A stretch of DNA of 25,653 nucleotides from positions 1-25,653 of the forward strand of contig CADBLV010000021.1 in assembly GCA_902795555.1 (NCBI GenBank), in the 5' to 3' direction. The notes beneath the pieces were generated by a model. The model was not told the origin of the DNA and did no database searches. It worked only from the letters and a program-made list of their open reading frames with translations. Shown in pieces: positions 9,088-17,543 of the stretch (positions are counted from its first letter, which is position 1; every line of letters starts with the position of its first letter). This stretch comes from an uncultured Eubacteriales bacterium (GTDB lineage: Bacteria; Bacillota_A; Clostridia; Christensenellales; Aristaeellaceae). Both the position numbers and the translations under genes were made by a program.

Positions 9088-11924
9088 ACGAGTATATTGA
9101 AATCAAAGGCGCGCGGGAGCACAATCTGAAGAACGTTTCTCTGAAAATCCCCCGGGATCGGATGACGGTCATCACCGGTCTGAGCGGCAGCGGAAAAAGT
9201 TCACTGGCTTTTGACACGATTTATGCCGAAGGCCAGCGGCGCTATGTCGAGAGCCTTTCCAGCTATGCCCGTCAGTTTCTGGGCCAGATGGATAAGCCGG
9301 ACGTGGATTCGATCGAAGGGCTGAGCCCTGCCATCTCCATCGACCAGAAAACAACCGGCCGGAATCCCAGGTCTACAGTGGGGACGGTGACGGAAATTCA
9401 GGATTACCTGCGCCTTTTATGGGCGCGGGTGGGCGTTCCCCATTGCCCGAATTGCGGACGGGAGATCCGGAAACAATCCATCGACGAGATTGTGGATGTT
9501 ATCTGCCGGAAGCCGGAAGGAACCCGGATGCAGATTCTCAGCCCCCTGGTGCGGGGCCGAAAGGGTGAACACAGGGATCTGCTGGAGAACGCCCGAAAGA
9601 GTGGCTATGTCCGGGCCCGGATCGACGGGAAGCTGTATGATCTGGAAGATACACCGGAGCTTGACAAGAAAAAGCGACATACCATCGAGATTGTGGTCGA
9701 CCGGCTGATCCTGCGGGATAACAGGGAATTTCGCCAGCGGCTGACGGACGACATCGAGGCCGCGGCAGCCAAAGGCGCCGGGCTTGTGATTGTTGATTGG
9801 ATGGATCAGGGAGAAACCCTGTTCAGCATGAACTATGCCTGCCCGGACTGCGGAATTTCCATCGAGGAACTGAGTCCGCGGATGTTCTCTTTTAACAGTC
9901 CCTACGGTGCGTGTCCGACCTGCTCCGGACTCGGAACCCTGATGAAGATTACACGGGAAGCTCTTTTTCCGGATGAAAGCCTGAGCCTGCGGGAAGGCGC
10001 CCTGAATGCCATGGGGTTCAACGCGACGGAGGACACCGGGATTGCCGCGCAGTATTTCGACGCCATGGGGCGGAAATACGGTTTTACCATGGATACACCC
10101 GTGAGCCGGATTTCCGAGGAGGGCATGCAGGCCATTCTCTACGGTACCGGGAAGGAAAAGATTACCATCACCTATGAGGGCGCCAGGGGCAAGTCTGAGT
10201 ATGCCACAGCGTTTGAGGGCGTTGTGCCGACCCTGGAAAGGCGTTATCAGGAAACGACTTCAGAGACCATGAAGCAGGCCTATGAGGAATATATGGCGGA
10301 GGAGCTGTGCCCGGATTGTCGGGGACAGCGGCTGAAGCCGGAGGCCCGGGCGGTGACCGTGGGCGGGAAGAACCTGCCGGAGGTCAGCGACATGAGTATC
10401 ATCGAAGCCAGAAGCTTTTTCCGGGCGCTGACGCTTCAGGGCAGCGAGAAGATGATCGCAGATCAGATTTTAAAGGAGATCGACAGCCGCCTGGGGTTTC
10501 TGGAGGACGTGGGGCTGGGTTATCTGACGCTGAGCCGCGGCGCGGCTACCCTGTCCGGCGGGGAAGCCCAGCGGATCAGGCTGGCTACTCAGATCGGCAG
10601 CGCTCTGATGGGGGTTGTATACATTCTGGATGAGCCTTCCATCGGCCTGCATCAGCGGGACAACGCGAAGCTGATCGCCACGCTGAAACGGATGCGGGAT
10701 CTGGGGAACACGGTTATCGTGGTGGAACATGACCAGGAAACCATGATGGCGGCAGACTGGATCGTAGATGTGGGTCCGGGAGCCGGACTTCACGGCGGAC
10801 AGATCGTGGCGGAGGGAACCGCGGAACAGATTATGGCCGATTCCGACAGTCTGACGGGTCAGTATCTGAGCGGAAAGAAGATTATCCCGGTGCCCTCGAA
10901 GCGCCGGAACCCTACCGGTTTTCTGACGATCCGGGGCGCCGCGGAGCATAATCTGAAACGAATCGATGTCAGCATTCCGCTGGGCGTACTGACCTGTGTC
11001 ACCGGGGTCAGCGGCAGCGGGAAAAGCAGCCTGGTGAACGAGATTCTGTATAAATACCTGGCGAAAAAGCTGAACCGGGCCAAAACCCGCCCCGGCCGTT
11101 TTGACCGGATGGAGGGAGAGGAACTGCTGGATAAAATCATCATGATTGACCAGAGTCCCATCGGGCGAACACCCCGGAGCAATCCGGCTACCTATACGGG
11201 CCTGTTTGACCTGATTCGCAAGCTTTTTGCCATGAGCCCGGAGGCCAAGGCCCGGGGATACCGGGAGAACCGCTTCTCTTTCAATGTCAAGGGAGGACGC
11301 TGCGAAGCATGCCAGGGGGACGGGGTTCAAAAGATCGAGATGCATTTCCTGCCTGATCTGTATGTGCCATGCGACGTATGTCGCGGGCACCGATACAATC
11401 GGGAGACCCTGGAGGTCACCTGGCATGGGAAGAATGTCTTTGAAGTGCTGGAAATGACCGTCGAGGAAGCCATCGCCTTTTTTGAGAATCATCCCCAGAT
11501 TCTGCGGAAGCTGGAGACCCTGTATGACGTCGGACTGGGCTATATGAAGCTGGGACAGGCCTCTACCACTCTTTCCGGAGGAGAGGCGCAGCGGGTGAAG
11601 CTGGCTACGGAGCTGAGCCGAAAGGCCACAGGGAAGACCATCTATGTGCTGGATGAGCCCACGACCGGACTGCATATGGCGGACGTGGACAAGCTGATTC
11701 AGGTGCTGCAACGGCTGACGGACGCAGGCAATACGGTGCTGGTGATTGAACATAATCTGGACGTTATCAAGGTGGCGGACCGGATTATCGATCTGGGGCC
11801 GGAGGGCGGCGACGGCGGCGGAACCATTATGGCGGAGGGTACGCCGGAACAGGTGGCTGAAGTTCCGGAATCCTTCACAGGGGCTTATCTGAAAAAAGTC
11901 CTGGCCCAAAAAGAAAAGCATTGA
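9084..11924 (+). CDS. uvrA: Excinuclease ABC subunit A (UvrA)
   Basis: UvrA is the damage-sensing ATPase of nucleotide excision repair and loads UvrB onto lesions. This 946-residue protein has the full two-ABC architecture. Walker A is GLSGSGKSS at 32-40 and again GVSGSGKSS near 641. ABC signatures LSGGEAQR lie near 489 and 829, each followed by a Walker B ([22 protein letters not shown]). Zinc modules are CPDCG ... CPTC in the first half and CEACQGDG ... CDVC in the second. The opening [20 protein letters not shown] is standard for the family. Length is normal with no missing motif. The start overlaps the GtrA-like gene by four bases. No LexA-like operator is visible upstream, which is unsurprising for an internal operon gene. 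uvrB and uvrC are not in the window. Confidence 0.97.
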   Translation: MNEYIEIKGAREHNLKNVSLKIPRDRMTVITGLSGSGKSSLAFDTIYAEGQRRYVESLSSYARQFLGQMDKPDVDSIEGLSPAISIDQKTTGRNPRSTVGTVTEIQDYLRLLWARVGVPHCPNCGREIRKQSIDEIVDVICRKPEGTRMQILSPLVRGRKGEHRDLLENARKSGYVRARIDGKLYDLEDTPELDKKKRHTIEIVVDRLILRDNREFRQRLTDDIEAAAAKGAGLVIVDWMDQGETLFSMNYACPDCGISIEELSPRMFSFNSPYGACPTCSGLGTLMKITREALFPDESLSLREGALNAMGFNATEDTGIAAQYFDAMGRKYGFTMDTPVSRISEEGMQAILYGTGKEKITITYEGARGKSEYATAFEGVVPTLERRYQETTSETMKQAYEEYMAEELCPDCRGQRLKPEARAVTVGGKNLPEVSDMSIIEARSFFRALTLQGSEKMIADQILKEIDSRLGFLEDVGLGYLTLSRGAATLSGGEAQRIRLATQIGSALMGVVYILDEPSIGLHQRDNAKLIATLKRMRDLGNTVIVVEHDQETMMAADWIVDVGPGAGLHGGQIVAEGTAEQIMADSDSLTGQYLSGKKIIPVPSKRRNPTGFLTIRGAAEHNLKRIDVSIPLGVLTCVTGVSGSGKSSLVNEILYKYLAKKLNRAKTRPGRFDRMEGEELLDKIIMIDQSPIGRTPRSNPATYTGLFDLIRKLFAMSPEAKARGYRENRFSFNVKGGRCEACQGDGVQKIEMHFLPDLYVPCDVCRGHRYNRETLEVTWHGKNVFEVLEMTVEEAIAFFENHPQILRKLETLYDVGLGYMKLGQASTTLSGGEAQRVKLATELSRKATGKTIYVLDEPTTGLHMADVDKLIQVLQRLTDAGNTVLVIEHNLDVIKVADRIIDLGPEGGDGGGTIMAEGTPEQVAEVPESFTGAYLKKVLAQKEKH

Positions 11925-12027
11925 CTGCGCCGCGTGTGTGTATGCGCCGATCAGGTATCCATGTGCTGCGCGCAGGATCGAAATCAGATCAGGGCAGCGT
12001 GGCGAAGAGGAGGCAGGGAACGGACCC

Positions 12028-12504
12028 ATGGGAAATCGAAATGAAAAAACGAACGTGATGCGGGTGCTGGACAGCAGGAAGATCCCTTATGAAAGCCATT
12101 TTTATGAAGCGGATCCGACGCTGACAGGTACGGAGATCGCAGAACGCCTGGGGGAGGAACCGGAACGGGTTTTTAAAACCCTTGTGACGACGGGAAAACC
12201 CGAAAAGTTTTATGTGTTCGTGATCCCTGTGGAGAGAGAACTGAACCTGAAGAAGGCTGCGGCCGCTGCGGGGGAAAAAGCGGTCAGCATGATTCATCAG
12301 AAGGAACTGCTTCCGTTGACCGGATACGTTCACGGGGGGTGTTCACCAATCGGGATGAAAAAAGCCCTCCCAACCTTCATGCAGAAGAACGCGGAAACGA
12401 TGGAACGGATCTGCGTCAGCGGCGGGAAGGTCGGATGTCAGATTGAGTTGAATCCCGGGGATCTTCAAAGGCTGACGGGGCTGACCTGGGCGGATCTGGT
12501 ATAA
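12028..12504 (+). CDS. ybaK: YbaK/EbsC-type aminoacyl-tRNA deacylase
   Basis: A 158-residue protein of the YbaK/ProX editing family; YbaK proteins hydrolyse mischarged Cys-tRNA(Pro) made by prolyl-tRNA synthetase. It matches H. influenzae YbaK in layout: RVLDSRKIPYESHFY near the start, ERVFKTLVTTG, LNLKKAAAAAGEKAV with the catalytic-region lysines, GYVHGGCSPIGMKKALPTF and ICVSGGKVGCQIELNPGDL. The frame is open further upstream, with an ATG at 11938. I prefer the ATG at 12028 because the family starts just before this point, an AGGGA element lies about nine bases upstream, and the extra 30 residues have no family counterpart. It sits 103 bases after uvrA, possibly as the last gene of that transcript. 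Confidence 0.85.
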   Translation: MGNRNEKTNVMRVLDSRKIPYESHFYEADPTLTGTEIAERLGEEPERVFKTLVTTGKPEKFYVFVIPVERELNLKKAAAAAGEKAVSMIHQKELLPLTGYVHGGCSPIGMKKALPTFMQKNAETMERICVSGGKVGCQIELNPGDLQRLTGLTWADLV

Positions 12505-12551
12505 AAAAGGCGAAAACTGCATGGAAAAACAGAAAGAGAACACAACGATGC

Positions 12552-12581
12552 TTGACGCGCCTTTTTTTTCGGGCGTATCAT
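12552..12581 (+). promoter_or_regulatory. Promoter of the liv operon
   Basis: A -35 box TTGACG (12552-12557) and a -10 box TATCAT (12576-12581) are 18 bases apart. Transcription would begin near 12588, just before the leader hairpin. A possible weak terminator for ybaK (AAAAGGCG near 12505 pairing with CGCC plus a long T run at 12558-12569, with a loop over 40 bases) overlaps this promoter. Confidence 0.6.
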
Positions 12582-12591
12582 AAGGTACAAA

Positions 12592-12617
12592 TCAGGAAAA
12601 GCTCACGCTTTTCCTGA
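12592..12617 (+). promoter_or_regulatory. Perfect 11-bp hairpin at the 5' end of livJ mRNA
   Basis: TCAGGAAAAGC (12592-12602), loop TCAC, GCTTTTCCTGA (12607-12617) is a perfect inverted repeat. It begins within about five bases of the predicted transcription start and ends 14 bases before the AGGAGG ribosome binding site (12631-12636). No T tract follows, so it is not a terminator. It may be a 5' stem that protects the mRNA, or a DNA operator overlapping the start site. Confidence 0.6.
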
Positions 12618-12645
12618 CGAAGATCATAACAGGAGGAATGAATCC

Positions 12646-13776
12646 ATGAAGAAAATCATTGCGATGGCCCTCGCTCTTTGCCTGATGCTGACCGTATGCT
12701 CTGCGATAGCGGAAGATCTGACGCTGAAGATTGCGCATATCGGCCCGCAGACCGGTCCGGCTGCCATGTACGGTCTGGCAACCTATCGCGGCGCCCAGAT
12801 CGCTGCGGATGAGATCACCGCTGCGGACAACGGAATTACCGTGATCCTGCTGAATGAGGATGATTCGCACGATGCCGAAAAGTCTGTGAATGCTTACAAC
12901 CACGTGATGGAGCAGGGTGCCCAGATGATCGTGGGTACCACCACCACAACCCCCTGCATTGCCGTTGGCGCGAAAGCCTTTGAGGAGCGGGTATTCATGC
13001 TGACCCCTTCCGCTTCTTCCACCGATGTCACCGCGGATAAAGACAATGTTTACCAGCTGTGCTTTACGGACCCGAACCAGGGATCCGCTTCCGCGGCCGT
13101 GATCAGCGAGAAGAAACTGGGCACCAAGATTGCCGTGATTTACAACAATGCTGATGCCTATTCCACGGGTATCTATCTGACTTTCGTACAGAAGGCTGCT
13201 GAGCTTGGTTTGGAAATCGTCTCCACCCAGACCTTTACCGACGATACGACCGACTATTCTTCGCAGATCGCAGACGCTCAGAACAAAGGCGCCGATCTGG
13301 TGTTCCTGCCTATTTACTATACGCCCGCGTCCCAGATTCTGATCGCCGCGAACAGCATCGGCTATACGCCCGTGTTCTTCGGTGTGGACGGCATGGATGG
13401 AATCCTGAAGCTGGAAGGCTTTGACACCAGCCTGGCGGAAGGTGTCATGCTACTGACCCCCTTTGTGGCGGACGCCAAGGATGATCTGACCGTAAAGTTC
13501 GTGGCGAAGTATAAGGAACTGTACGATGAAGTGCCGGATCAGTTTGCGGCGGATGGCTATGACTGCATTTACGCCATGGTGGAAGCGGCCCAGAAGGCCG
13601 GCGTGACGACAGATGCACCCGCGGAAGAAATCTGCGATGCGATGGTCGCAGCCATGCAGGAAATTACGATTACCGGTCTGACCGGTACGATGAAGTGGTC
13701 CGCTAACGGCGAAGTGGAAAAGGTTCCTACTGCCATGATTATCAAGGACGGCGCCTATACAGGCCTGGACAACTGA
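12646..13776 (+). CDS. livJ: Branched-chain amino acid ABC transporter substrate-binding protein
   Basis: A 376-residue extracytoplasmic binding protein of the Peripla_BP_6/LivJ type that captures Leu, Ile or Val and delivers them to LivHM. The ATG has a consensus AGGAGG nine bases upstream. Residues 1-22 are a signal peptide (MKKIIAMALALCLMLT onward). Mature-domain phrases include LKIAHIGPQTGPAAMYGLAT, RGAQIAADEITA, HDAEKSVNAYNHVM, SASSTDVTADKDNVYQL and GFDTSLAEGVMLLTPFV. The cysteine in LTVCSAIAED has Val before it, which does not fit a lipobox, while AIA before E fits signal peptidase I. It heads the operon and is followed by a strong hairpin that may set its expression above the membrane genes. 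The exact ligand cannot be told from the sequence. Confidence 0.92.
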   Translation: MKKIIAMALALCLMLTVCSAIAEDLTLKIAHIGPQTGPAAMYGLATYRGAQIAADEITAADNGITVILLNEDDSHDAEKSVNAYNHVMEQGAQMIVGTTTTTPCIAVGAKAFEERVFMLTPSASSTDVTADKDNVYQLCFTDPNQGSASAAVISEKKLGTKIAVIYNNADAYSTGIYLTFVQKAAELGLEIVSTQTFTDDTTDYSSQIADAQNKGADLVFLPIYYTPASQILIAANSIGYTPVFFGVDGMDGILKLEGFDTSLAEGVMLLTPFVADAKDDLTVKFVAKYKELYDEVPDQFAADGYDCIYAMVEAAQKAGVTTDAPAEEICDAMVAAMQEITITGLTGTMKWSANGEVEKVPTAMIIKDGAYTGLDN

Positions 13777-13796
13777 TTTCGCCGAACCGGAAAATC

Positions 13797-13827
13797 ATCC
13801 GGCCATGGGAACCCCGTGGCCGGATTT
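13797..13827 (+). terminator. Intercistronic hairpin between livJ and livH
   Basis: ATCCGGCCATGGG (13797-13809), loop AAC, CCCGTGGCCGGAT (13813-13825) forms 13 pairs including one wobble, followed only by TTT. It lies 20 bases after the livJ stop. Such hairpins behind binding-protein genes commonly act as partial terminators or 3' stabilisers, keeping the binding protein in excess over the permease. Confidence 0.65.
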
Positions 13828-13903
13828 CCTATTGGATGGACAAAAACGCTGTTCTGTGGTAAAAAAGAAGGCGGAATGTTACTGACAGGGGGAGGAAGCA
13901 AGT

Positions 13904-14785
13904 ATGGTTTTTCTGTCCAACCTGGTAAACGGGATCAGCCTGGGCAGCATATACGCCATCATCGCGCTTGGATATACCATGGTGTATGGAATCGCCAAGA
14001 TGCTGAACTTCGCACACGGGGACGTGATCATGGTCGGAGCGTACATCATTTATTGTGCAGCGCAATATTGGAACGTGCCGTTTTTTGCATCGCTGCTGAT
14101 TGCGATGGGTGTTTGTACATTGTTGGGAATGACGATCGAGAAGGTCGCCTATAAACCGCTGCGGCAGGCAACATCGCTGGCCGTGCTGATCACGGCCATC
14201 GGGATGAGTTATCTTTTACAAAATACCGCACTGATGATCTGGGGCGCGAATCCCAAGGTGTTTCCGAACCTGATGAACCTGGATACCATTACCCTGTTTG
14301 ACGGGCAATTGTCTGTTAAGGGAGAAACGCTGGTGACCATTGTTGCGAATATCATCATCATGATCGCGCTGACGCTGTTTACCTCGCGGACAAAAATGGG
14401 AAAGGCCATGCGCTGTGTTTCTGAAGATCGGGGTGCGGCGGAATTGATGGGAATCAATGTCAACCGGACGATTTCTGTTACCTTCGCCATCGGCTCTGCC
14501 CTGGCCGCGGTGGCCGGCATGCTGCTGTGCTCTTCCTATCCGCTGCTGCAGCCGACGACCGGATCCATGCCCGGCATCAAGGCTTTTACGGCGGCTGTGT
14601 TCGGGGGTATCGGATCCATTCCCGGCGCCATGCTGGGAGGCGTTCTGCTGGGCATTATCGAGATTCTCGGCAAGGCATATATTTCCACGGAGCTTGGAGA
14701 CGCGATTGTGTTCGCCGTACTGATTATTGTTCTGCTCGTGCGCCCCACCGGTCTGCTGGGAAAGACCGTACGGGAGAAAGTGTGA
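13904..14785 (+). CDS. livH: Branched-chain amino acid ABC permease LivH
   Basis: A 293-residue inner-membrane permease subunit. The start has GGGAGG eight bases upstream. The N-terminal phrase NGISLGSIYAIIALGYTMVYGI followed by KMLNFAHGDVIMVGAY is diagnostic for LivH. The cytoplasmic coupling loop that contacts the ATPases is visible as GKAMRCVSEDRGAAELMGINVNR. The C-terminal AAVFGGIGSIPGAMLGGVLLG and LLVRPTGLLGK are also standard. About eight hydrophobic helices are present. Together with LivM it forms the translocation pore. livM follows ten bases after its stop. Confidence 0.95.
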   Translation: MVFLSNLVNGISLGSIYAIIALGYTMVYGIAKMLNFAHGDVIMVGAYIIYCAAQYWNVPFFASLLIAMGVCTLLGMTIEKVAYKPLRQATSLAVLITAIGMSYLLQNTALMIWGANPKVFPNLMNLDTITLFDGQLSVKGETLVTIVANIIIMIALTLFTSRTKMGKAMRCVSEDRGAAELMGINVNRTISVTFAIGSALAAVAGMLLCSSYPLLQPTTGSMPGIKAFTAAVFGGIGSIPGAMLGGVLLGIIEILGKAYISTELGDAIVFAVLIIVLLVRPTGLLGKTVREKV

Positions 14786-14795
14786 GGTGAACGGA

Positions 14796-15851
14796 ATGAA
14801 AACGAAGAAAAGCCGATTCATCACCTCCATGGTGACCTATGGTGTGGTTATTGCACTGTTTGTGATTCTGACCGTTATGGTCAACAACAAATCCATTTCC
14901 CGAACCCTGAAGGGCCAGCTGATTCCCATCTGTAGCTGGATTGTGATGGCGGTGTCCCTGAATCTGGTGGTTGGGATCAGCGGAGAACTGAGCCTGGGTC
15001 ATGCCGGTTTTATGAGCATCGGTGCATTTTCGGGCATCGTGATGTCCGGATGGCTGCTGAACGGGTTCCAGATAGAGGATCCCACGACCCGGCTGGTGCT
15101 GGCCATTGTGACCGGCGGCCTGATTGCCGGGATTTCCGGCGCGCTGATCGGCATTCCGGTGCTGCGGTTACGGGGCGACTATCTGGCCATTGTGACCCTG
15201 GCTTTCGGCGAGATCATCAAGAATGTCATGAATTGCGTTTATATCGCCGTGGAAGGAAAAACGCTGCATTGGGGTTTTCTGACCAACGAGCTGCCGGGAA
15301 CGCTGTTGTTGAACGGCCCTATGGGGGCTGTGAAAGTAAAAACCATTTCTACCTTCACAGCAGGCTTCCTGCTGGTGATGTTCACGCTGATTGTGGTGCT
15401 GAACCTGACCAATTCCCGCTCCGGAAGGGCGATCATGGCGGCCAGGGATAACCGGATTGCCGCGGAAGCCATGGGAATCAACATTACGAAATATAAAATG
15501 ATGGCTTTTGTTACGGCCGCAACTTTGGCGGGGATGGCAGGCGCTCTGTACGGGCTGAGCATGGCGACGCTGGTGCCCACCAAGTTCAGCTTCAATGAAT
15601 CCATCAACGTGCTGGTATTCGTTGTGCTGGGTGGTATCGGAAACATTCCCGGATCGATTGTTTCCGCGGCTGCGCTGACAATCCTGCCTGAAAAACTGCG
15701 CTTTTTGCAGAATTATCGAATGCTGGCCTACGCGGTGTTGCTGATTCTGGCCATGTTGCTCAGTAACAATGCAGCCTTAAAGAATCTTTGGAAGAAACTG
15801 ATTCCCGGACGGAAAAAAGAAGCTGACGGAGAGGAGGCAATGCGGGCATGA
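14796..15851 (+). CDS. livM: Branched-chain amino acid ABC permease LivM
   Basis: A 351-residue permease subunit, partner of LivH. Family phrases: LVVGISGELSLGHAGFMSIGAF, RLRGDYLAIVTLAFGEIIKNVMN, the coupling loop GRAIMAARDNRIAAEAMGINITKYK and LVFVVLGGIGNIPGSIV. I place the start at the ATG of MKTKKSRFITSM because GAGGTGA lies about seven bases upstream. A longer reading from 14727 would run back into livH, where the extra residues look like out-of-frame livH sequence. The last codons overlap livG by four bases (ATGA). Confidence 0.95.
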   Translation: MKTKKSRFITSMVTYGVVIALFVILTVMVNNKSISRTLKGQLIPICSWIVMAVSLNLVVGISGELSLGHAGFMSIGAFSGIVMSGWLLNGFQIEDPTTRLVLAIVTGGLIAGISGALIGIPVLRLRGDYLAIVTLAFGEIIKNVMNCVYIAVEGKTLHWGFLTNELPGTLLLNGPMGAVKVKTISTFTAGFLLVMFTLIVVLNLTNSRSGRAIMAARDNRIAAEAMGINITKYKMMAFVTAATLAGMAGALYGLSMATLVPTKFSFNESINVLVFVVLGGIGNIPGSIVSAAALTILPEKLRFLQNYRMLAYAVLLILAMLLSNNAALKNLWKKLIPGRKKEADGEEAMRA

Positions 15852-16708
15852 GTGAAACCAGAATTCGTCAGCATACACCCATGGTGCCTTATCCTTCCGG
15901 CGCAATCGTTCCGGAACGTGATCTGGGTAGCATGCCGGTGCTGGAATGCAGCCATCTCGGTATCGAGTTTGGCGGCCTGAAGGCTGTGGATGATTTTAAC
16001 GTCATCATGGGCCGAACTGAGATTGCCGGTCTGATCGGTCCGAACGGAGCGGGAAAAACAACCATTTTTAATTTGCTTACCAAAGTGTACCAGCCTACCC
16101 ATGGAACCATGATGCTGGAAGGGCGGGACATGGGAAATATGACCACCGTGGATGTCAACAAGGCCGGGATTGCGAGAACATTTCAGAACATTCGCCTGTT
16201 TGACAATATGACGGTGGAAGAAAACGTGCGAATTGGGTTGCACAATCAGATTCGCTGCGGAATGTTCAGCGGTATTTTACGACTGCCAAAGCACTGGCGG
16301 ACAGAAAAGGAACAGCACGAGCGGTCGCTGGAGTTGCTGAATATCTTCGAAATGGCCGATCTGGCGGATGTGCGGGCGGGAAGCCTGCCGTATGGCGCCC
16401 AGCGGCGGCTGGAAATCGTCCGGGCCCTGGCTACACACCCGAAGTTGTTGTTGCTGGACGAACCCGCTGCAGGTATGAATCCCCATGAGACCGAGGAACT
16501 CATGGATAATATTATCAAAATCCGGGATCAGTTCCAGATTGCCGTGCTGTTGATTGAGCACGATATGAATCTGGTGATGGGCATTTGTGAGGATATCTGT
16601 GTGCTGAATTTCGGAAAGATCATTGCCAAAGGAACGCCGGATGAAATTCAGCGGAATCCGGCGGTGATTGAGGCTTATCTGGGCAAACAGAAGGAGGCAA
16701 AGGCATGA
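15848..16708 (+). CDS. livG: Branched-chain amino acid ABC transporter ATPase LivG
   Basis: A 286-residue ABC ATPase that powers LivHM. Walker A GPNGAGKT spans residues 64-71, the signature is SLPYGAQRRLEIVRAL, Walker B is LLLLDEPAAGMNP, and the H-loop is LLIEHDMNLV. The insert with RTFQNIRLFDNMTVEENVRIG is typical of LivG. About 28 residues precede the usual start (PVLECSHLGIEFGG); an in-frame ATG at residue 29 gives an alternative start at 15932. The upstream start is preferred because it forms the ATGA overlap with livM and has GAGAGGAGG upstream. The extension has no motif I recognise. Confidence 0.94.
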   Translation: MSETRIRQHTPMVPYPSGAIVPERDLGSMPVLECSHLGIEFGGLKAVDDFNVIMGRTEIAGLIGPNGAGKTTIFNLLTKVYQPTHGTMMLEGRDMGNMTTVDVNKAGIARTFQNIRLFDNMTVEENVRIGLHNQIRCGMFSGILRLPKHWRTEKEQHERSLELLNIFEMADLADVRAGSLPYGAQRRLEIVRALATHPKLLLLDEPAAGMNPHETEELMDNIIKIRDQFQIAVLLIEHDMNLVMGICEDICVLNFGKIIAKGTPDEIQRNPAVIEAYLGKQKEAKA

Positions 16709-17427
16709 GCGATCAACAGCTTCCGCTGCTGAAGGTCAATAACCTTCATGTCTATTATGGCGCGATTCACGCCATTAAGGGAATCACCCTGGAGGTTAAC
16801 GAAGGGGAGATCGTTACCCTGATTGGTGCCAACGGCGCGGGGAAATCTTCGACCCTGAACACGATTGCTGGGCTGCTGAAACCGCGGCATGGAAGTATCG
16901 CCTTTGACGGGGTTCCCGTGGATGGTACTGCGGCGTCCAAGATGGTATACAAGGGCCTGAGCCTCTGCCCGGAAGGACGACGGATTTTTCAGCAGATGAC
17001 GGTTCGGGATAATCTGATGATGGGTGGTTATTCCCGTCCAAACGATGAGCTTGCCCTGTCGATGGAACATGTTTTTTCCTTCTTTCCCAGGCTGAAGGAG
17101 CGGGAAAAGCAGATTGCGGGCACCCTGTCCGGAGGCGAACAGCAGATGCTGGCGATGGGACGGGCTTTGATGAGCAAACCGAAGCTGATGATGCTGGATG
17201 AACCGAGCATGGGCCTGGCACCGATTTTGGTGGAGCAGATTTTTGATATCATCCGGGAACTGAACCAGTCCGGAACCACGATCCTGCTGGTGGAGCAGAA
17301 CGCCCAGATGGCGCTGTCTGTCGCGAATCGAGCCTATGTGATGGAAACCGGTCGAATTACCATGAGCGGCGCGGCGGAAGAACTGCTGCATGACGATAAT
17401 GTCCGCAAAGCATATCTCGGGAACTGA
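16705..17427 (+). CDS. livF: Branched-chain amino acid ABC transporter ATPase LivF
   Basis: A 240-residue second ATPase of the importer. It carries Walker A GANGAGKS, the GRRIFQQMTVRDNLMMGGY insert typical of LivF, signature LSGGEQQMLAMGRALM, Walker B LMMLDEPSMGLAP and LLVEQNAQMAL. It overlaps livG by four bases (ATGA) and has AGGAGG shortly upstream. It ends the operon; no terminator hairpin follows, and the purA promoter begins at the next base after its stop. Confidence 0.95.
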   Translation: MSDQQLPLLKVNNLHVYYGAIHAIKGITLEVNEGEIVTLIGANGAGKSSTLNTIAGLLKPRHGSIAFDGVPVDGTAASKMVYKGLSLCPEGRRIFQQMTVRDNLMMGGYSRPNDELALSMEHVFSFFPRLKEREKQIAGTLSGGEQQMLAMGRALMSKPKLMMLDEPSMGLAPILVEQIFDIIRELNQSGTTILLVEQNAQMALSVANRAYVMETGRITMSGAAEELLHDDNVRKAYLGN

Positions 17428-17457
17428 TTGACAAAGGACGCATTCAGGGTTTACAAT
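17428..17457 (+). promoter_or_regulatory. Promoter of purA
   Basis: A perfect TTGACA -35 box (17428-17433) directly abuts the livF stop, with TACAAT (17452-17457) 18 bases downstream. The -10 box lies in a small dyad, GTTTA-CAA-TAAAC. The leader to the ATG at 17544 is about 80 bases. It contains a GGGG-CAGG-CCCC hairpin near the ribosome binding site but no purine riboswitch or PurR box that I can recognise. Confidence 0.75.
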
Positions 17458-17543
17458 AAACGGTAAGCTTTCTGACTCCCGGAAACCAGTTGGGCGTCAC
17501 GAAACAGAAAAACAGGGGCAGGCCCCCGAGAGGTGGTTTGGCG

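Noticed and set aside
12503..12569. A terminator formed by AAAAAAGGCG and CGCCTTTTTTTT after ybaK
   Set aside because: The complementary arms are about 45 bases apart and the right arm overlaps the liv promoter spacer. Such a large loop makes an efficient terminator doubtful, so I mention it only with the promoter.
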